This document shows positions 8,206 through 14,449 of a stretch of 14,449 nt of DNA, piece after piece (positions within the stretch are counted from its first letter, which is position 1; every line of letters starts with the position of its first letter). This DNA comes from an uncultured Erysipelotrichaceae bacterium (lineage in GTDB: Bacteria; Bacillota_I; Bacilli_A; Erysipelotrichales; Coprobacillaceae). Position numbers and translations under genes: made by a program. The notes under the pieces are model-generated. The model saw nothing but the letters and a program-made list of their open reading frames with translations, was not told where the DNA came from and made no database searches. The stretch covers positions 1-14,449 of the forward strand of contig CAMFRJ010000009.1 of the NCBI GenBank assembly GCA_945981915.1, in the 5' to 3' direction.

Positions 8206-8466
8206 TTACCTTAATTCAATAGTGAGTCGAATCGCAGTTATACATTTTTCATTAACCGTTAAGTCATGAAATGATGGAATACAAATCAATTCTTTTCCAG
8301 TCGGAATAATATATCCTCTTGCAATTGCTATCGCTTTAATCGCTTGATTTAAAGCAGCAGCACCTATCGTTTGGATAATTATTTTTTCTTTTTCTCGCAT
8401 AAGAGAAGCAATAGCGCCTGCAACATGATTAGGGACAGATGTTGATGATACTTTCATTATTTCCAT
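8206..8466 (-). CDS. spoVS: Stage V sporulation protein S
   Basis: SpoVS is a small Alba-like protein needed in B. subtilis for progress through late sporulation. The chosen start gives 86 residues, the same length as B. subtilis SpoVS, with the same blocks: MEIMKVSSTSVPNHVAGAI, IIIQTIGAAALNQAIKAIAI, ARGYIIPTGKELICIPSF and a final TAIRLTIELR. The frame extends 13 codons upstream to 8505, but TTAGGAGGAAAA lies directly before the ATG at 8466 and the family begins there, so the extension is rejected. It follows ymdB as in Bacillus. Together with cotE it supports an endospore former, although spoVS homologues also occur in some non-sporulating bacteria. Only a weak hairpin with a T-tract (around 8170-8185) follows it, so read-through into the 81-aa gene is possible. 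Confidence 0.94.
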   Translation of the reverse strand: MEIMKVSSTSVPNHVAGAIASLMREKEKIIIQTIGAAALNQAIKAIAIARGYIIPTGKELICIPSFHDLTVNEKCITAIRLTIELR

Positions 8467-8484
8467 ATATTTTCCTCCTAACTT

Positions 8485-8513
8485 ACTATATGCCTCTCTT
8501 ATCAAAATATGAA
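8485..8513 (-). promoter_or_regulatory. Possible promoter for spoVS
   Basis: On the minus strand, TTCATA (8508-8513) and TATAGT (8485-8490) are 17 bases apart, directly after the ymdB terminator T-tract. In B. subtilis spoVS is controlled by sigma-H, but I see no good sigma-H match here. The boxes are only moderate. Confidence 0.4.
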
Positions 8514-8563
8514 AAAAAGAGTATTAGTTATGATACGGATGATCATCATTAATTAATACTCTT
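8512..8563 (-). terminator. Terminator after ymdB with its 5' arm inside the coding region
   Basis: On the minus strand, AAGAGTATTA (8554-8563) pairs with TAATACTCTT (8517-8526). An inner ATGAT/ATCAT stem continues it, and seven T residues follow. The outer 5' arm lies within the last ymdB codons and the 3' arm covers its TAA stop. Confidence 0.85.
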
Positions 8564-9306
8564 TCAATAGAAACAGGTTGATTATTTTCATTAAAATCAA
8601 TAATGACACCTGCTAATTGTCCAGAATTATCTGAAATCAAAAATTTACTACTTAGACCTCTCATTCTTAAAGTCACACTCTCTAGATCACAACCTAATGA
8701 ACTTAAATAAGGGCCCGTCATCCCAACATCTGAAATAAAAGCTACTTTTTGATTAATAATTCTTTCATCTGCCGTTTGAACATGCGTGTGTGTTCCTAAC
8801 ACTGCTTGTACTTTATCTTGACAATAATAAGCCAAAGCAATCTTTTCGCTCGTTGCTTCTGCATGAATATCAATAATATGAATATCTTGTTGTAAATTCA
8901 AATATTGATCGATTTCATCGAACGGGTTAGCATAACGACTATCCATAAATACACACCCCAAAACATTGGTTACTCTGATTGTCTTTCCATTTACAGTAAA
9001 AACACGTGAGAAGACACCAGGTAAAACTTTTGGCTGATTATAAGGAACGACTAAACGATCAGCCTCATCAATGAAATCAAACAATTCTTTTTTATCAAAA
9101 GTATGATTTCCCATTGTCATGCAATCGATACCTTGAAAAACAAAAAAATCATAATGCTTTCTATTTAAACCTTTGCCATGAGTTGCATTTTCAACATTAG
9201 CAATCACAAAATCAATATGATGATCCTTTTTCACTCTATATAAATAATCTTCTATCATAGCACGCCCTACTGAGCCTACAACATCACCAATAAATAATAC
9301 TTTCAC
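8524..9306 (-). CDS. ymdB: YmdB family metallophosphoesterase (2',3'-cyclic nucleotide phosphodiesterase)
   Basis: YmdB is a dimetal calcineurin-like phosphodiesterase. In B. subtilis it hydrolyses 2',3'-cyclic nucleotides and affects biofilm and sporulation gene expression. The metal-binding motifs are present, numbered from the ATG at 9312: FIGD (D10), ENATHGKG (E41, N42), GNHT (N69, H70), HAEAT (H150) and GTHTHVQTAD (H175, H177). It ends ERVLINDDHPYHN like the Bacillus protein. The longest frame starts at that ATG, but GAGGG directly abuts it. The GTG two codons on (9306) has GAGGG six bases upstream and gives MKVLFIGD, matching the B. subtilis start MRILFIGD, so I prefer it (260 residues). 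The gene lies between rny and spoVS as in Bacillus but has its own promoter and terminator. Confidence 0.94.
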   Translation of the reverse strand: MKVLFIGDVVGSVGRAMIEDYLYRVKKDHHIDFVIANVENATHGKGLNRKHYDFFVFQGIDCMTMGNHTFDKKELFDFIDEADRLVVPYNQPKVLPGVFSRVFTVNGKTIRVTNVLGCVFMDSRYANPFDEIDQYLNLQQDIHIIDIHAEATSEKIALAYYCQDKVQAVLGTHTHVQTADERIINQKVAFISDVGMTGPYLSSLGCDLESVTLRMRGLSSKFLISDNSGQLAGVIIDFNENNQPVSIERVLINDDHPYHN

Positions 9307-9328
9307 TTTCATCCCTCACTTCATAAAC

Positions 9329-9357
9329 ATTCTAACAAAATCGTTTCCTAATGCCAA
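9329..9357 (-). promoter_or_regulatory. Predicted sigma-A promoter for ymdB
   Basis: On the minus strand, TTGGCA (9352-9357) and TAGAAT (9329-9334) are 17 bases apart, each 5 of 6 to consensus. A TG in the extended -10 position precedes the second box. It starts where the rny terminator ends. Confidence 0.75.
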
Positions 9358-9358
9358 T

Positions 9359-9383
9359 AAAAAAAGAATGCTTTTGCATTCTT
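9359..9383 (-). terminator. Rho-independent terminator after rny
   Basis: On the minus strand, AAGAATGC/GCATTCTT forms an 8-bp stem around AAAA, directly followed by seven T residues. It begins one base after the rny stop codon. Confidence 0.92.
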
Positions 9384-10940
9384 CTATTTGGCGATTTCAC
9401 TAGCACGTATTTCTCTAATGACAGTCACTTTAATATGCCCTGGATAAGTTAATTCTTCTTCTATCTTTGTTTTGATATCTCTGGCAATCTTGTGGCTAGC
9501 AACATCATCTACCTTATCAGGTTTGACAATAATACGTACTTCACGACCTGCTTGAATCGCAAATACTTTATCAACACCTTCAAAGCTATTTGCCATTTCT
9601 TCAAGTTTTTCAAGTCTTTGAATATAATTTTCAATTGTTTCACTACGACTTCCTGGACGAGCAGCTGATAGAGTATCAGCAGCGGCAACTAATATTGAAA
9701 TAATACTTGTCGCTGGAACATCACCATGATGTGATTCAATAGCGTTAACAACAGTTGGATGTTCTCCATGTTTCTTAGCAAATTTAGCTCCTAATTCCAC
9801 ATGGCTTCCTTCCATTTCGTGATCCATCGCTTTTCCAATATCATGCAACAAACCAGCACGTTTAGCCATTTGTTGATTCAATCCTAATTCAGCAGCCATA
9901 ATTCCTGCCAAATGAGCAACCTCTAACGAATGTTGTAAAGCATTTTGACCATAACTTGTACGATATTTCAATTTACCAATTTGTTTGACAATATCTTTAT
10001 CAACTCGTGATAACCCTAATTCAAATATAGCGTTTTCACCAGTTTTACGAATAACTTCATCTAATTCTTTACGTGTCTTTTCTACAACCTCTTCAATTCT
10101 TCCAGGTTGAATACGACCATCTCTAATTAGTGTTTCTAACGACAAGCGCGCAATTTCCCTTCTGATTGGATCAAAACAAGAAATTGTAATGGCTTCAGGT
10201 GTATCATCAATAATCAAATCTGCACCAGTAGATTGTTCAATAGCCTTAATATTTCTTCCTTCTCTACCAATGATACGACCTTTCATTTCTTCACTTGGTA
10301 AAGGAACAACACATACTGTTTTTTCACAAACTTCTTCTTGTGCATAGCGATTGATCGCATTAGCGATAATATCTCTTGATAATTCAGCAGCTTTGCTCTT
10401 CGCTTCTTCTTCCTGTTCCTTTATGTAAGCTGACATTTCTAGCGAAATTTGTTGTTCAACTTGTTTAAACAACTCTTCTTTTGCTTCTCTAGCAGACATA
10501 GCTGCAACTTTTTCTAATTCGACAACTTTAGAATCTATCTTATTCTTAAGTTCAACCTCTAATTTATCTATTCCAGCTTCTTTATCATTCAATTGTTTGA
10601 CTCTTTGTTGAAGAACGTCTTCTTTTCCTTGAACTGCAATATCACGACGTTCAATACCTTTTTCACGTTCTAAAAGTTTATTTTCAAGTTCAGTAATTTC
10701 ATGTCTTTGTTCTTTAATTTCTTTTTCTGCTTCTAATTTTAATTCATAGGCTTGTGTTTTGGCATCAAGAATAGCTTCTTTGACAAGGTTATCAGCCTTT
10801 GTATTCGCATCCTCAATAATCTTTGACGCACTTACATTTGCTTTTGAAAACATTAGTTTTGCATATATAAAATAAATAAGAAACCCAACAGCGACAGCTA
10901 GGACATAGGATAAAATAGTGGCAATGTTCATTCCTGACAT
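9384..10940 (-). CDS. rny: Ribonuclease Y
   Basis: RNase Y is the membrane-anchored endoribonuclease that starts bulk mRNA decay in many Firmicutes. The 518-residue protein is close to the 520 of B. subtilis. One N-terminal transmembrane helix (about 6-28) is followed by a long charged coiled coil (about 35-205). A KH domain has the [10 protein letters not shown] loop at 221-230, and the HD phosphohydrolase domain has H366-D367 in [10 protein letters not shown], ending in a conserved C-terminal region ([14 protein letters not shown]). The ATG at 10940 has GGAGG six bases upstream, which favours it over the Met at codon 4. It stands alone between a promoter and a terminator. The pbpX gene found between recA and rny in B. 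subtilis is absent. The RNase Y modulator ymcA lies about 3 kb downstream. Confidence 0.97.
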   Translation of the reverse strand: MSGMNIATILSYVLAVAVGFLIYFIYAKLMFSKANVSASKIIEDANTKADNLVKEAILDAKTQAYELKLEAEKEIKEQRHEITELENKLLEREKGIERRDIAVQGKEDVLQQRVKQLNDKEAGIDKLEVELKNKIDSKVVELEKVAAMSAREAKEELFKQVEQQISLEMSAYIKEQEEEAKSKAAELSRDIIANAINRYAQEEVCEKTVCVVPLPSEEMKGRIIGREGRNIKAIEQSTGADLIIDDTPEAITISCFDPIRREIARLSLETLIRDGRIQPGRIEEVVEKTRKELDEVIRKTGENAIFELGLSRVDKDIVKQIGKLKYRTSYGQNALQHSLEVAHLAGIMAAELGLNQQMAKRAGLLHDIGKAMDHEMEGSHVELGAKFAKKHGEHPTVVNAIESHHGDVPATSIISILVAAADTLSAARPGSRSETIENYIQRLEKLEEMANSFEGVDKVFAIQAGREVRIIVKPDKVDDVASHKIARDIKTKIEEELTYPGHIKVTVIREIRASEIAK

Positions 10941-10988
10941 ACTATTCCTCCATCTTTTTCACTATGTTTATAAAAACATTTTCTTATT

Positions 10989-11000
10989 TGTGTTTACACA
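10989..11000. repeat. Short dyad TGTGT-TT-ACACA in the rny leader
   Basis: The two 5-base arms tgtgt (10989-10993) and acaca (10996-11000) flank a 2-base centre just downstream of the rny -10 box, where an operator could act. I cannot name a regulator, and a short dyad in AT-rich DNA can arise by chance. Confidence 0.3.
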
Positions 11001-11007
11001 CATGTCT

Positions 11008-11036
11008 ATTATATGCTAAAACTATTTTTTTTACAA
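11008..11036 (-). promoter_or_regulatory. Predicted sigma-A promoter for rny
   Basis: On the minus strand, TTGTAA (11031-11036) and TATAAT (11008-11013) are 17 bases apart, between the recA terminator and rny. The leader would be about 60 bases long. Confidence 0.65.
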
Positions 11037-11056
11037 TAAAAAACAAAATTACAAAC

Positions 11057-11086
11057 AAAAAAGAATAAGCTTTATCACCTATTCTT
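11057..11086 (-). terminator. Rho-independent terminator after recA
   Basis: On the minus strand, AAGAATAGGT and GCTTATTCTT (11077-11086 with 11061-11070) form a 10-bp stem with two G-T pairs around GATAAA. A T-rich tract follows. The recA stop codon lies in the 5' arm. Confidence 0.8.
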
Positions 11087-12092
11087 CAATTTCTACTAAA
11101 GAATTCTTAATTGCTTCTGTCACTTCTTCCATAACTTCTGGATGTTGTGTTAAATAACGTTTGGCATTTTCTCTACCTTGACCGATCTTTTCACCTTTAT
11201 AAGCATACCAAGCTCCAGATTTATCAATGATATCTTTTTCAACAGCGAGATCTAGAACCTCACCATCACGTGAAATACCTTTTCCATAAATAATATCGAC
11301 TTGTGTTGATTTAAATGGAGGTGCAACTTTATTCTTAACAACTTTGATTGTCGCTTTATTTCCTACAATTTCACTGCCATTTTTAATTGTTTCACTCTTT
11401 CTGATTTCAATACGTACAGAAGCATAGAATTTTAAAGCACGCCCTCCTGTTGTTGTTTCAGGATTCCCAAACATAATTCCAATCTTTTCACGCAATTGAT
11501 TGATGAAAATGATCGTGCAATCAGTTTTATTCATAACGCCTGATAATTTTCTTAACGCTTTTGACATTAATCTTGCTTGGAGTCCCATCTGTTGATCAGA
11601 CATTTCTCCATCTAATTCAACTTGTGGTACTAAAGCAGCTACTGAATCGACAACTACTAAATCAATAGCACCAGAACGCACTAATGTTTCAGCAATTTCT
11701 AATCCTTGTTCACCACTATCCGGTTGTGACAAAATCAATTCATCAATATTCACACCTAAATTTTTTGCATACACTGGATCAATGGCATGTTCAGCATCAA
11801 TAAAAGCTGCTGTTCCTCCTTGCTTTTGCACTTCTGCAATTGCATGTAAAGTTAAAGTTGTTTTCCCGCTTGATTCAGGACCATAAATTTCAATAATTCT
11901 TCCTTTAGGATAACCACCTATTCCTAATGCCATATCCAAAGTCAATGATCCTGTTGGAATAACAGCCACGTCAACAGCTGCACGATCTCCTAGTTTCATG
12001 ACTGAACCTTTACCATATTGCTTTTCAATTTGTTTTATAGCATCCTGTAAGGCTTGTTCTTTCTTTGTATCTTTTTCTTTTTTCTCCGCCAT
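11079..12092 (-). CDS. recA: Recombinase RecA
   Basis: RecA forms filaments on single-stranded DNA, drives strand exchange and triggers LexA self-cleavage. The 337-residue protein is complete, with Walker [10 protein letters not shown] at 71-79, the catalytic glutamate E101 in DAEHA, Walker B LVVVD at 145-149, the [20 protein letters not shown] region covering DNA loop 2, and a short acidic C-terminal tail. TTAGGAGGAAAT precedes the ATG. It is the last gene of the rodZ-pgsA-cinA-recA run, 42 bases after cinA. I found no LexA box (GAAC-N4-GTTC type) in that gap or in the neighbouring 3' end of cinA, and no clear promoter, so most expression may come from upstream. Confidence 0.98.
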   Translation of the reverse strand: MAEKKEKDTKKEQALQDAIKQIEKQYGKGSVMKLGDRAAVDVAVIPTGSLTLDMALGIGGYPKGRIIEIYGPESSGKTTLTLHAIAEVQKQGGTAAFIDAEHAIDPVYAKNLGVNIDELILSQPDSGEQGLEIAETLVRSGAIDLVVVDSVAALVPQVELDGEMSDQQMGLQARLMSKALRKLSGVMNKTDCTIIFINQLREKIGIMFGNPETTTGGRALKFYASVRIEIRKSETIKNGSEIVGNKATIKVVKNKVAPPFKSTQVDIIYGKGISRDGEVLDLAVEKDIIDKSGAWYAYKGEKIGQGRENAKRYLTQHPEVMEEVTEAIKNSLVEIEE

Positions 12093-12134
12093 AAGATTTC
12101 CTCCTAATTGTATATATGCAAAAAATCTTTGCTT

Positions 12135-12590
12135 TTACTTCAATTTTTCAATCATTTTTTTTGTAATAAATTGAATTGCTTTTTCTACAATATCATATCT
12201 GCTTCCAGAAAGTTCTAAACGATAAACCGATATTTGTCCAAAATAATTCAAACCTATATAAACTTCTCCAACTGGTTTTTCTTCCATTGCTTCAGGTCCA
12301 GCATTTCCGGTAAAAGAAACACATATATCACTATCTAAGATAGCCTTACCATTGACACACATCAGTGATGCGATTTCTTTAGAAACAACACCATATTTTT
12401 CAATCAATTGATGATCTATAGATAATAATCTTTCTTTTGTCATACTTTGATACGTAATTAAGCTTCCCTTATAAACCTTAGAAATGCCAGGAACACTTCC
12501 TAGCATTGCCGCAAAATTTCCAACAGTAAAACTTTCTACAGAACTGATCGAAATATTATTTTGAATCAATAATTGTGCTAACTCATTCAT
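12135..12590 (-). CDS. CinA C-terminal-domain-only protein (PncC-like amidohydrolase fold)
   Basis: The CinA C-terminal domain is usually a nicotinamide-nucleotide amidohydrolase (PncC) that recycles NMN. This protein is only 151 residues, whereas B. subtilis CinA is about 416 with an N-terminal MoCF-like domain that is absent here. Family blocks are recognisable: YKGSLITYQSMTKERLL (40-56), YGVVSKEIA (66-74) and GNAGPEAMEEKPVG (95-108). The usual AESCTGG signature near the start is VESFTVG here (18-24), with Cys changed to Phe and one Gly to Val. The catalytic Ser-equivalent S20 remains, but activity is uncertain. The ATG shares its A with the pgsA stop (TAATG) and GGAG lies eight bases upstream. 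The position pgsA-cinA-recA is the Bacillus order, so it is the cinA locus gene, reduced. Confidence 0.85.
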   Translation of the reverse strand: MNELAQLLIQNNISISSVESFTVGNFAAMLGSVPGISKVYKGSLITYQSMTKERLLSIDHQLIEKYGVVSKEIASLMCVNGKAILDSDICVSFTGNAGPEAMEEKPVGEVYIGLNYFGQISVYRLELSGSRYDIVEKAIQFITKKMIEKLK

Positions 12591-13183
12591 TAGATTGACT
12601 CCGTTAACAACTCTTTATGACTATAAAAATAATCTAAACCACTGATAATAGAAATCACAGCAGCAATCCAAATCATGATCTGACCTATTGGAATATGAAA
12701 GAATGATAAAGGGAAATTATTAAGCAACACAAAACCTAAACCTATCATTTGTGTCACTGTTTTTAATTTGCCAAGTGGTTTAGCAGCAATCACAACCTGC
12801 TTACTGGCAGCAACAAGACGGATTGCATCAACAATCGTATCTCTAGAAATCATGATGATTGGAATAATGATGGAAATTGTCCCATCACTAGCCAACAACA
12901 TAAATATCGTATTAACAAGTAATTTATCAGCAATAGGATCTGCAAACTTACCAAAAGTTGTAATGAGTTTCTTTCTTCTGGCAATTTGTCCATCTAACAT
13001 ATCTGTCATGGATGCTGCTATAAAGATGATAAAGACAATAATATTAATTAAAGACAAATCTGTCTTAAATATATGAAAGACAGGAATATGAATTCCGACT
13101 GTTTCATATGGAAACATGTAAATGAAAATAAGAATTGGAACAAATAAGATTCTAGTTAAAGTTAATTTATTGGGTAAATTCAT
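12590..13183 (-). CDS. pgsA: CDP-diacylglycerol-glycerol-3-phosphate 3-phosphatidyltransferase
   Basis: PgsA makes phosphatidylglycerol phosphate from CDP-diacylglycerol and glycerol-3-phosphate, the committed step toward phosphatidylglycerol and cardiolipin. It is an integral membrane protein of 197 residues. The CDP-alcohol phosphotransferase signature is complete: D61-x2-D64-G-x2-A-R-x8-G78-x3-D82-x3-D86 in DMLDGQIARR...GKFADPIADK. Hydrophobic segments lie around 10-28, 43-60, 88-112, 143-158 and 165-182. The N-terminus MNLPNKLTLTRI is typical of the family. The ATG shares its A with the rodZ stop (TAATG). The ribosome site is weak, so translation probably depends on coupling to rodZ. Position after rodZ/ymfM is as in B. 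subtilis. Confidence 0.96.
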   Translation of the reverse strand: MNLPNKLTLTRILFVPILIFIYMFPYETVGIHIPVFHIFKTDLSLINIIVFIIFIAASMTDMLDGQIARRKKLITTFGKFADPIADKLLVNTIFMLLASDGTISIIIPIIMISRDTIVDAIRLVAASKQVVIAAKPLGKLKTVTQMIGLGFVLLNNFPLSFFHIPIGQIMIWIAAVISIISGLDYFYSHKELLTESI

Positions 13184-14196
13184 TATTTAACCATCGTTAA
13201 TTTAAATGTTTTTAATCCATTTGATGGACTATTATGATCACTTTCCTCTAATGGAATCTTTTGATCATTGATATAATAACGATGTCCTAAGTTCCAACTA
13301 TAATTAAATTCTAAATATTGAAAATCATCTACATTAAATTCTAATTCTATTGTTTCACATTGTGAATCATCTTGTAATGCCTGTGATGCAGAGATATTGG
13401 AAAGATCTCTACAATAGATTCCTTTTTGGAATCCTTCATAAGTATTAGGATCTCCATTGACATGTAAATTCGCAGTTGTTGTAAATGTTAACTCAACTTT
13501 CAATTTAAACGTTTTACCCTGATATCCTTCTGGTAATTTAAAACTGAAATCCCCATCAGTATTCTTTGTAAATTCAATATTTGTTGATGCCACTTGTTTT
13601 GTATCATCTTTTTCATCTTTTTTATCATTTGTATCAGTTGTTTCTTTTGTATCTTCTTTTTTCTCAACTGTACCCTCGATAGTCGTCTTATCATTGTTAT
13701 CAAAAGAAGAATCATTTGGCCTTGTAAAAATAAATGTGTATCCAACAATAACAATAATAGCAATAATAATGACTGCTACAATACCATATTTGATATATCT
13801 TTTAATATAATGATCTTCATAAACTCTTTTAGAGCGGGGTTTAGAAACAGTTGGTCCCCCTTGAATGTTTTTAAAAGATTCAGAAACTTTATCAACAAAT
13901 GTTGTTGAACCAAGTTCTGAATGATTTTGTTCTTCATTTTGTTGAATATCCGCTAATCTTATTTCTCTTGTTTTAATATAATAATCATCAGCAATACTTT
14001 CATCTATTTCAAGGTATCTGGCGATTTTTCTAATATACATTTTCACGTAGAGTTCATCTCCAGAAAATTTATCAAATCTGCCATTTTCTATATCTTTAAT
14101 AATTGAAGGTGATAATAACGTAGCTTCAGCGACTTCCTCAATTGTCACACCTTTGGCAATTCGGGCTTCTTTTATATATTCGCTAACCTTGTCCAT
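13183..14196 (-). CDS. rodZ: RodZ/YmfM family cell-shape protein (HTH plus single transmembrane helix)
   Basis: RodZ links the MreB cytoskeleton to the peptidoglycan elongation machinery. The 337-residue protein has the expected order: an N-terminal HTH_25-type domain (about 1-75, KGVTIEEVAEATLLSPSIIKDIENG), a linker, a basic stretch before one transmembrane helix (about 137-158, YGIVAVIIIAIIVIVGYTF), a low-complexity D/K/T/E-rich extracellular linker (about 160-205) and a beta-rich C-terminal domain. The last has two cysteines (C262, C280) that could form a disulfide. The C-terminal domain is not one I recognise closely. The frame opens nine codons earlier at 14223, but AAAGGGGGATG before the ATG at 14196 and the usual MDKVSEYIKEAR-like start decide for 14196. 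It leads the rodZ-pgsA-cinA-recA run. Confidence 0.92.
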   Translation of the reverse strand: MDKVSEYIKEARIAKGVTIEEVAEATLLSPSIIKDIENGRFDKFSGDELYVKMYIRKIARYLEIDESIADDYYIKTREIRLADIQQNEEQNHSELGSTTFVDKVSESFKNIQGGPTVSKPRSKRVYEDHYIKRYIKYGIVAVIIIAIIVIVGYTFIFTRPNDSSFDNNDKTTIEGTVEKKEDTKETTDTNDKKDEKDDTKQVASTNIEFTKNTDGDFSFKLPEGYQGKTFKLKVELTFTTTANLHVNGDPNTYEGFQKGIYCRDLSNISASQALQDDSQCETIELEFNVDDFQYLEFNYSWNLGHRYYINDQKIPLEESDHNSPSNGLKTFKLTMVK

Positions 14197-14237
14197 TAGA
14201 CATCCCCCTTTACACTTAAGCATAATTTAACACATAA

Positions 14238-14265
14238 AGTATAACACAAAAACATTCATTGTCCA
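14238..14265 (-). promoter_or_regulatory. Predicted promoter for the rodZ-pgsA-cinA-recA unit
   Basis: On the minus strand, TGGACA (14260-14265) and TATACT (14238-14243) are 16 bases apart, with a TG in the extended -10 position (TGTTATACT). Each box is 5 of 6 to consensus. A small dyad TTGTC-CAA-GACAA (14259-14271) covers the -35 box and might be an operator. Confidence 0.7.
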
Positions 14266-14359
14266 AGACAACGTCAACATAAAATGTGTTAATGTTCACT
14301 TTCATCATATGTCATCAAAATGTCTTTTTTATGAATTTTAGAGCTATTATGATCTTATC

Positions 14360-14443
14360 TTAAACATTTTTTAAATAAGATTTTATGATATCACCATCAT
14401 TTACTTTATCAATAATTTCATTAAAAATATCCTTCTTATATTT
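14360..14443 (-). other. Possible tail or remnant of an upstream gene; otherwise nothing identified in 14266-14449
   Basis: On the minus strand a 27-codon stretch ends in TAA at 14360-14362 and reads like coding sequence (a peptide containing DIFNEIIDKVNDGDIIKSYL). It is preceded in frame by TAA at 14444-14446, so it has no start and is not an intact gene. It may be a degraded 3' end, or a real gene end if the last few bases hold a sequencing error. A 12-bp stem with one bulge (14352-14381) covers its stop but lacks a T-tract in that direction. Apart from the rodZ promoter, I see nothing else in 14197-14449. Confidence 0.2.
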
Positions 14444-14449
14444 TTATTG

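Noticed and set aside
12118..12132. GCAAA-N5-TTTGC hairpin between cinA and recA as a terminator
   Set aside because: The stem has 5 bp, is all A-T beyond two pairs, and has no T-tract after it in the direction of transcription.
12768..13076. 102-codon plus-strand open frame
   Set aside because: It is antisense to pgsA.
13500..13908. Overlapping open frames on both strands, one Phe/Ile-rich and one Lys/Met/Leu-rich
   Set aside because: Both are shadows of the low-complexity linker and membrane segment of rodZ.
1..14449. A new defence, mobile or biosynthetic system
   Set aside because: All but one gene belong to well-known core families in a conserved order; no repeats, integrases, toxin-antitoxin pairs or nuclease clusters are present.

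Overview
The window is a leftward-transcribed block of core genes from a low-GC, endospore-forming Firmicute. Every convincing gene lies on the minus strand. AT-rich codons, strong AGGAGG-type Shine-Dalgarno sites, spoVS and cotE, and a gene order close to the Bacillus subtilis ymfM-pgsA-cinA-recA / rny-ymdB-spoVS / miaB-ymcA / cotE-mutS-mutL region all support this. The overall style fits the Erysipelotrichia/Coprobacillus side of the Firmicutes, but that lineage is inference. I see no tRNA, rRNA, CRISPR array, insertion sequence, prophage gene or riboswitch.

Layout in transcription order (right to left): (1) a promoter upstream of rodZ (ymfM) drives rodZ-pgsA-cinA(C-terminal)-recA. The first two junctions are TAATG overlaps and a terminator follows recA. 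(2) rny (RNase Y) has its own promoter and terminator. (3) ymdB has its own promoter and a terminator whose 5' arm lies inside the coding region. (4) spoVS is followed by an unrecognised 81-codon gene and a strong terminator. (5) miaB-ymcA overlap and end in a weaker terminator. (6) guaB (IMP dehydrogenase) is a single-gene unit with a near-consensus promoter and a terminator. (7) cotE-mutS-mutL follows, with a likely internal promoter for mutSL in a palindrome at the end of cotE. mutL is cut by the sequence end.

Functional threads: mismatch repair (MutS/MutL) and recombination (RecA); RNA turnover (RNase Y, with YmcA, a member of the Y-complex that modulates RNase Y in B. subtilis, and the phosphodiesterase YmdB); sporulation (SpoVS, CotE); envelope (RodZ, PgsA); tRNA modification (MiaB); and guanine nucleotide synthesis (GuaB). 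Start codons were moved from the longest open frame for mutS, cotE, ymcA, spoVS, ymdB and rodZ, on ribosome-binding-site and family evidence.

Positions 1-45 are not biological. They are an Illumina Nextera transposase adapter with an index, left on the contig end, and the mutL frame reads open straight through it. I found no undescribed multi-gene system. The items most worth a second look are the adapter chimera, an IMP dehydrogenase that lines up residue for residue with the protozoan Tritrichomonas foetus enzyme, a one-domain CinA with an altered signature motif next to recA, the palindromic mutS promoter, and the 81-aa orphan. No gene-free stretch exceeds 300 bases; the longest are 14197-14449 and 5794-6028.
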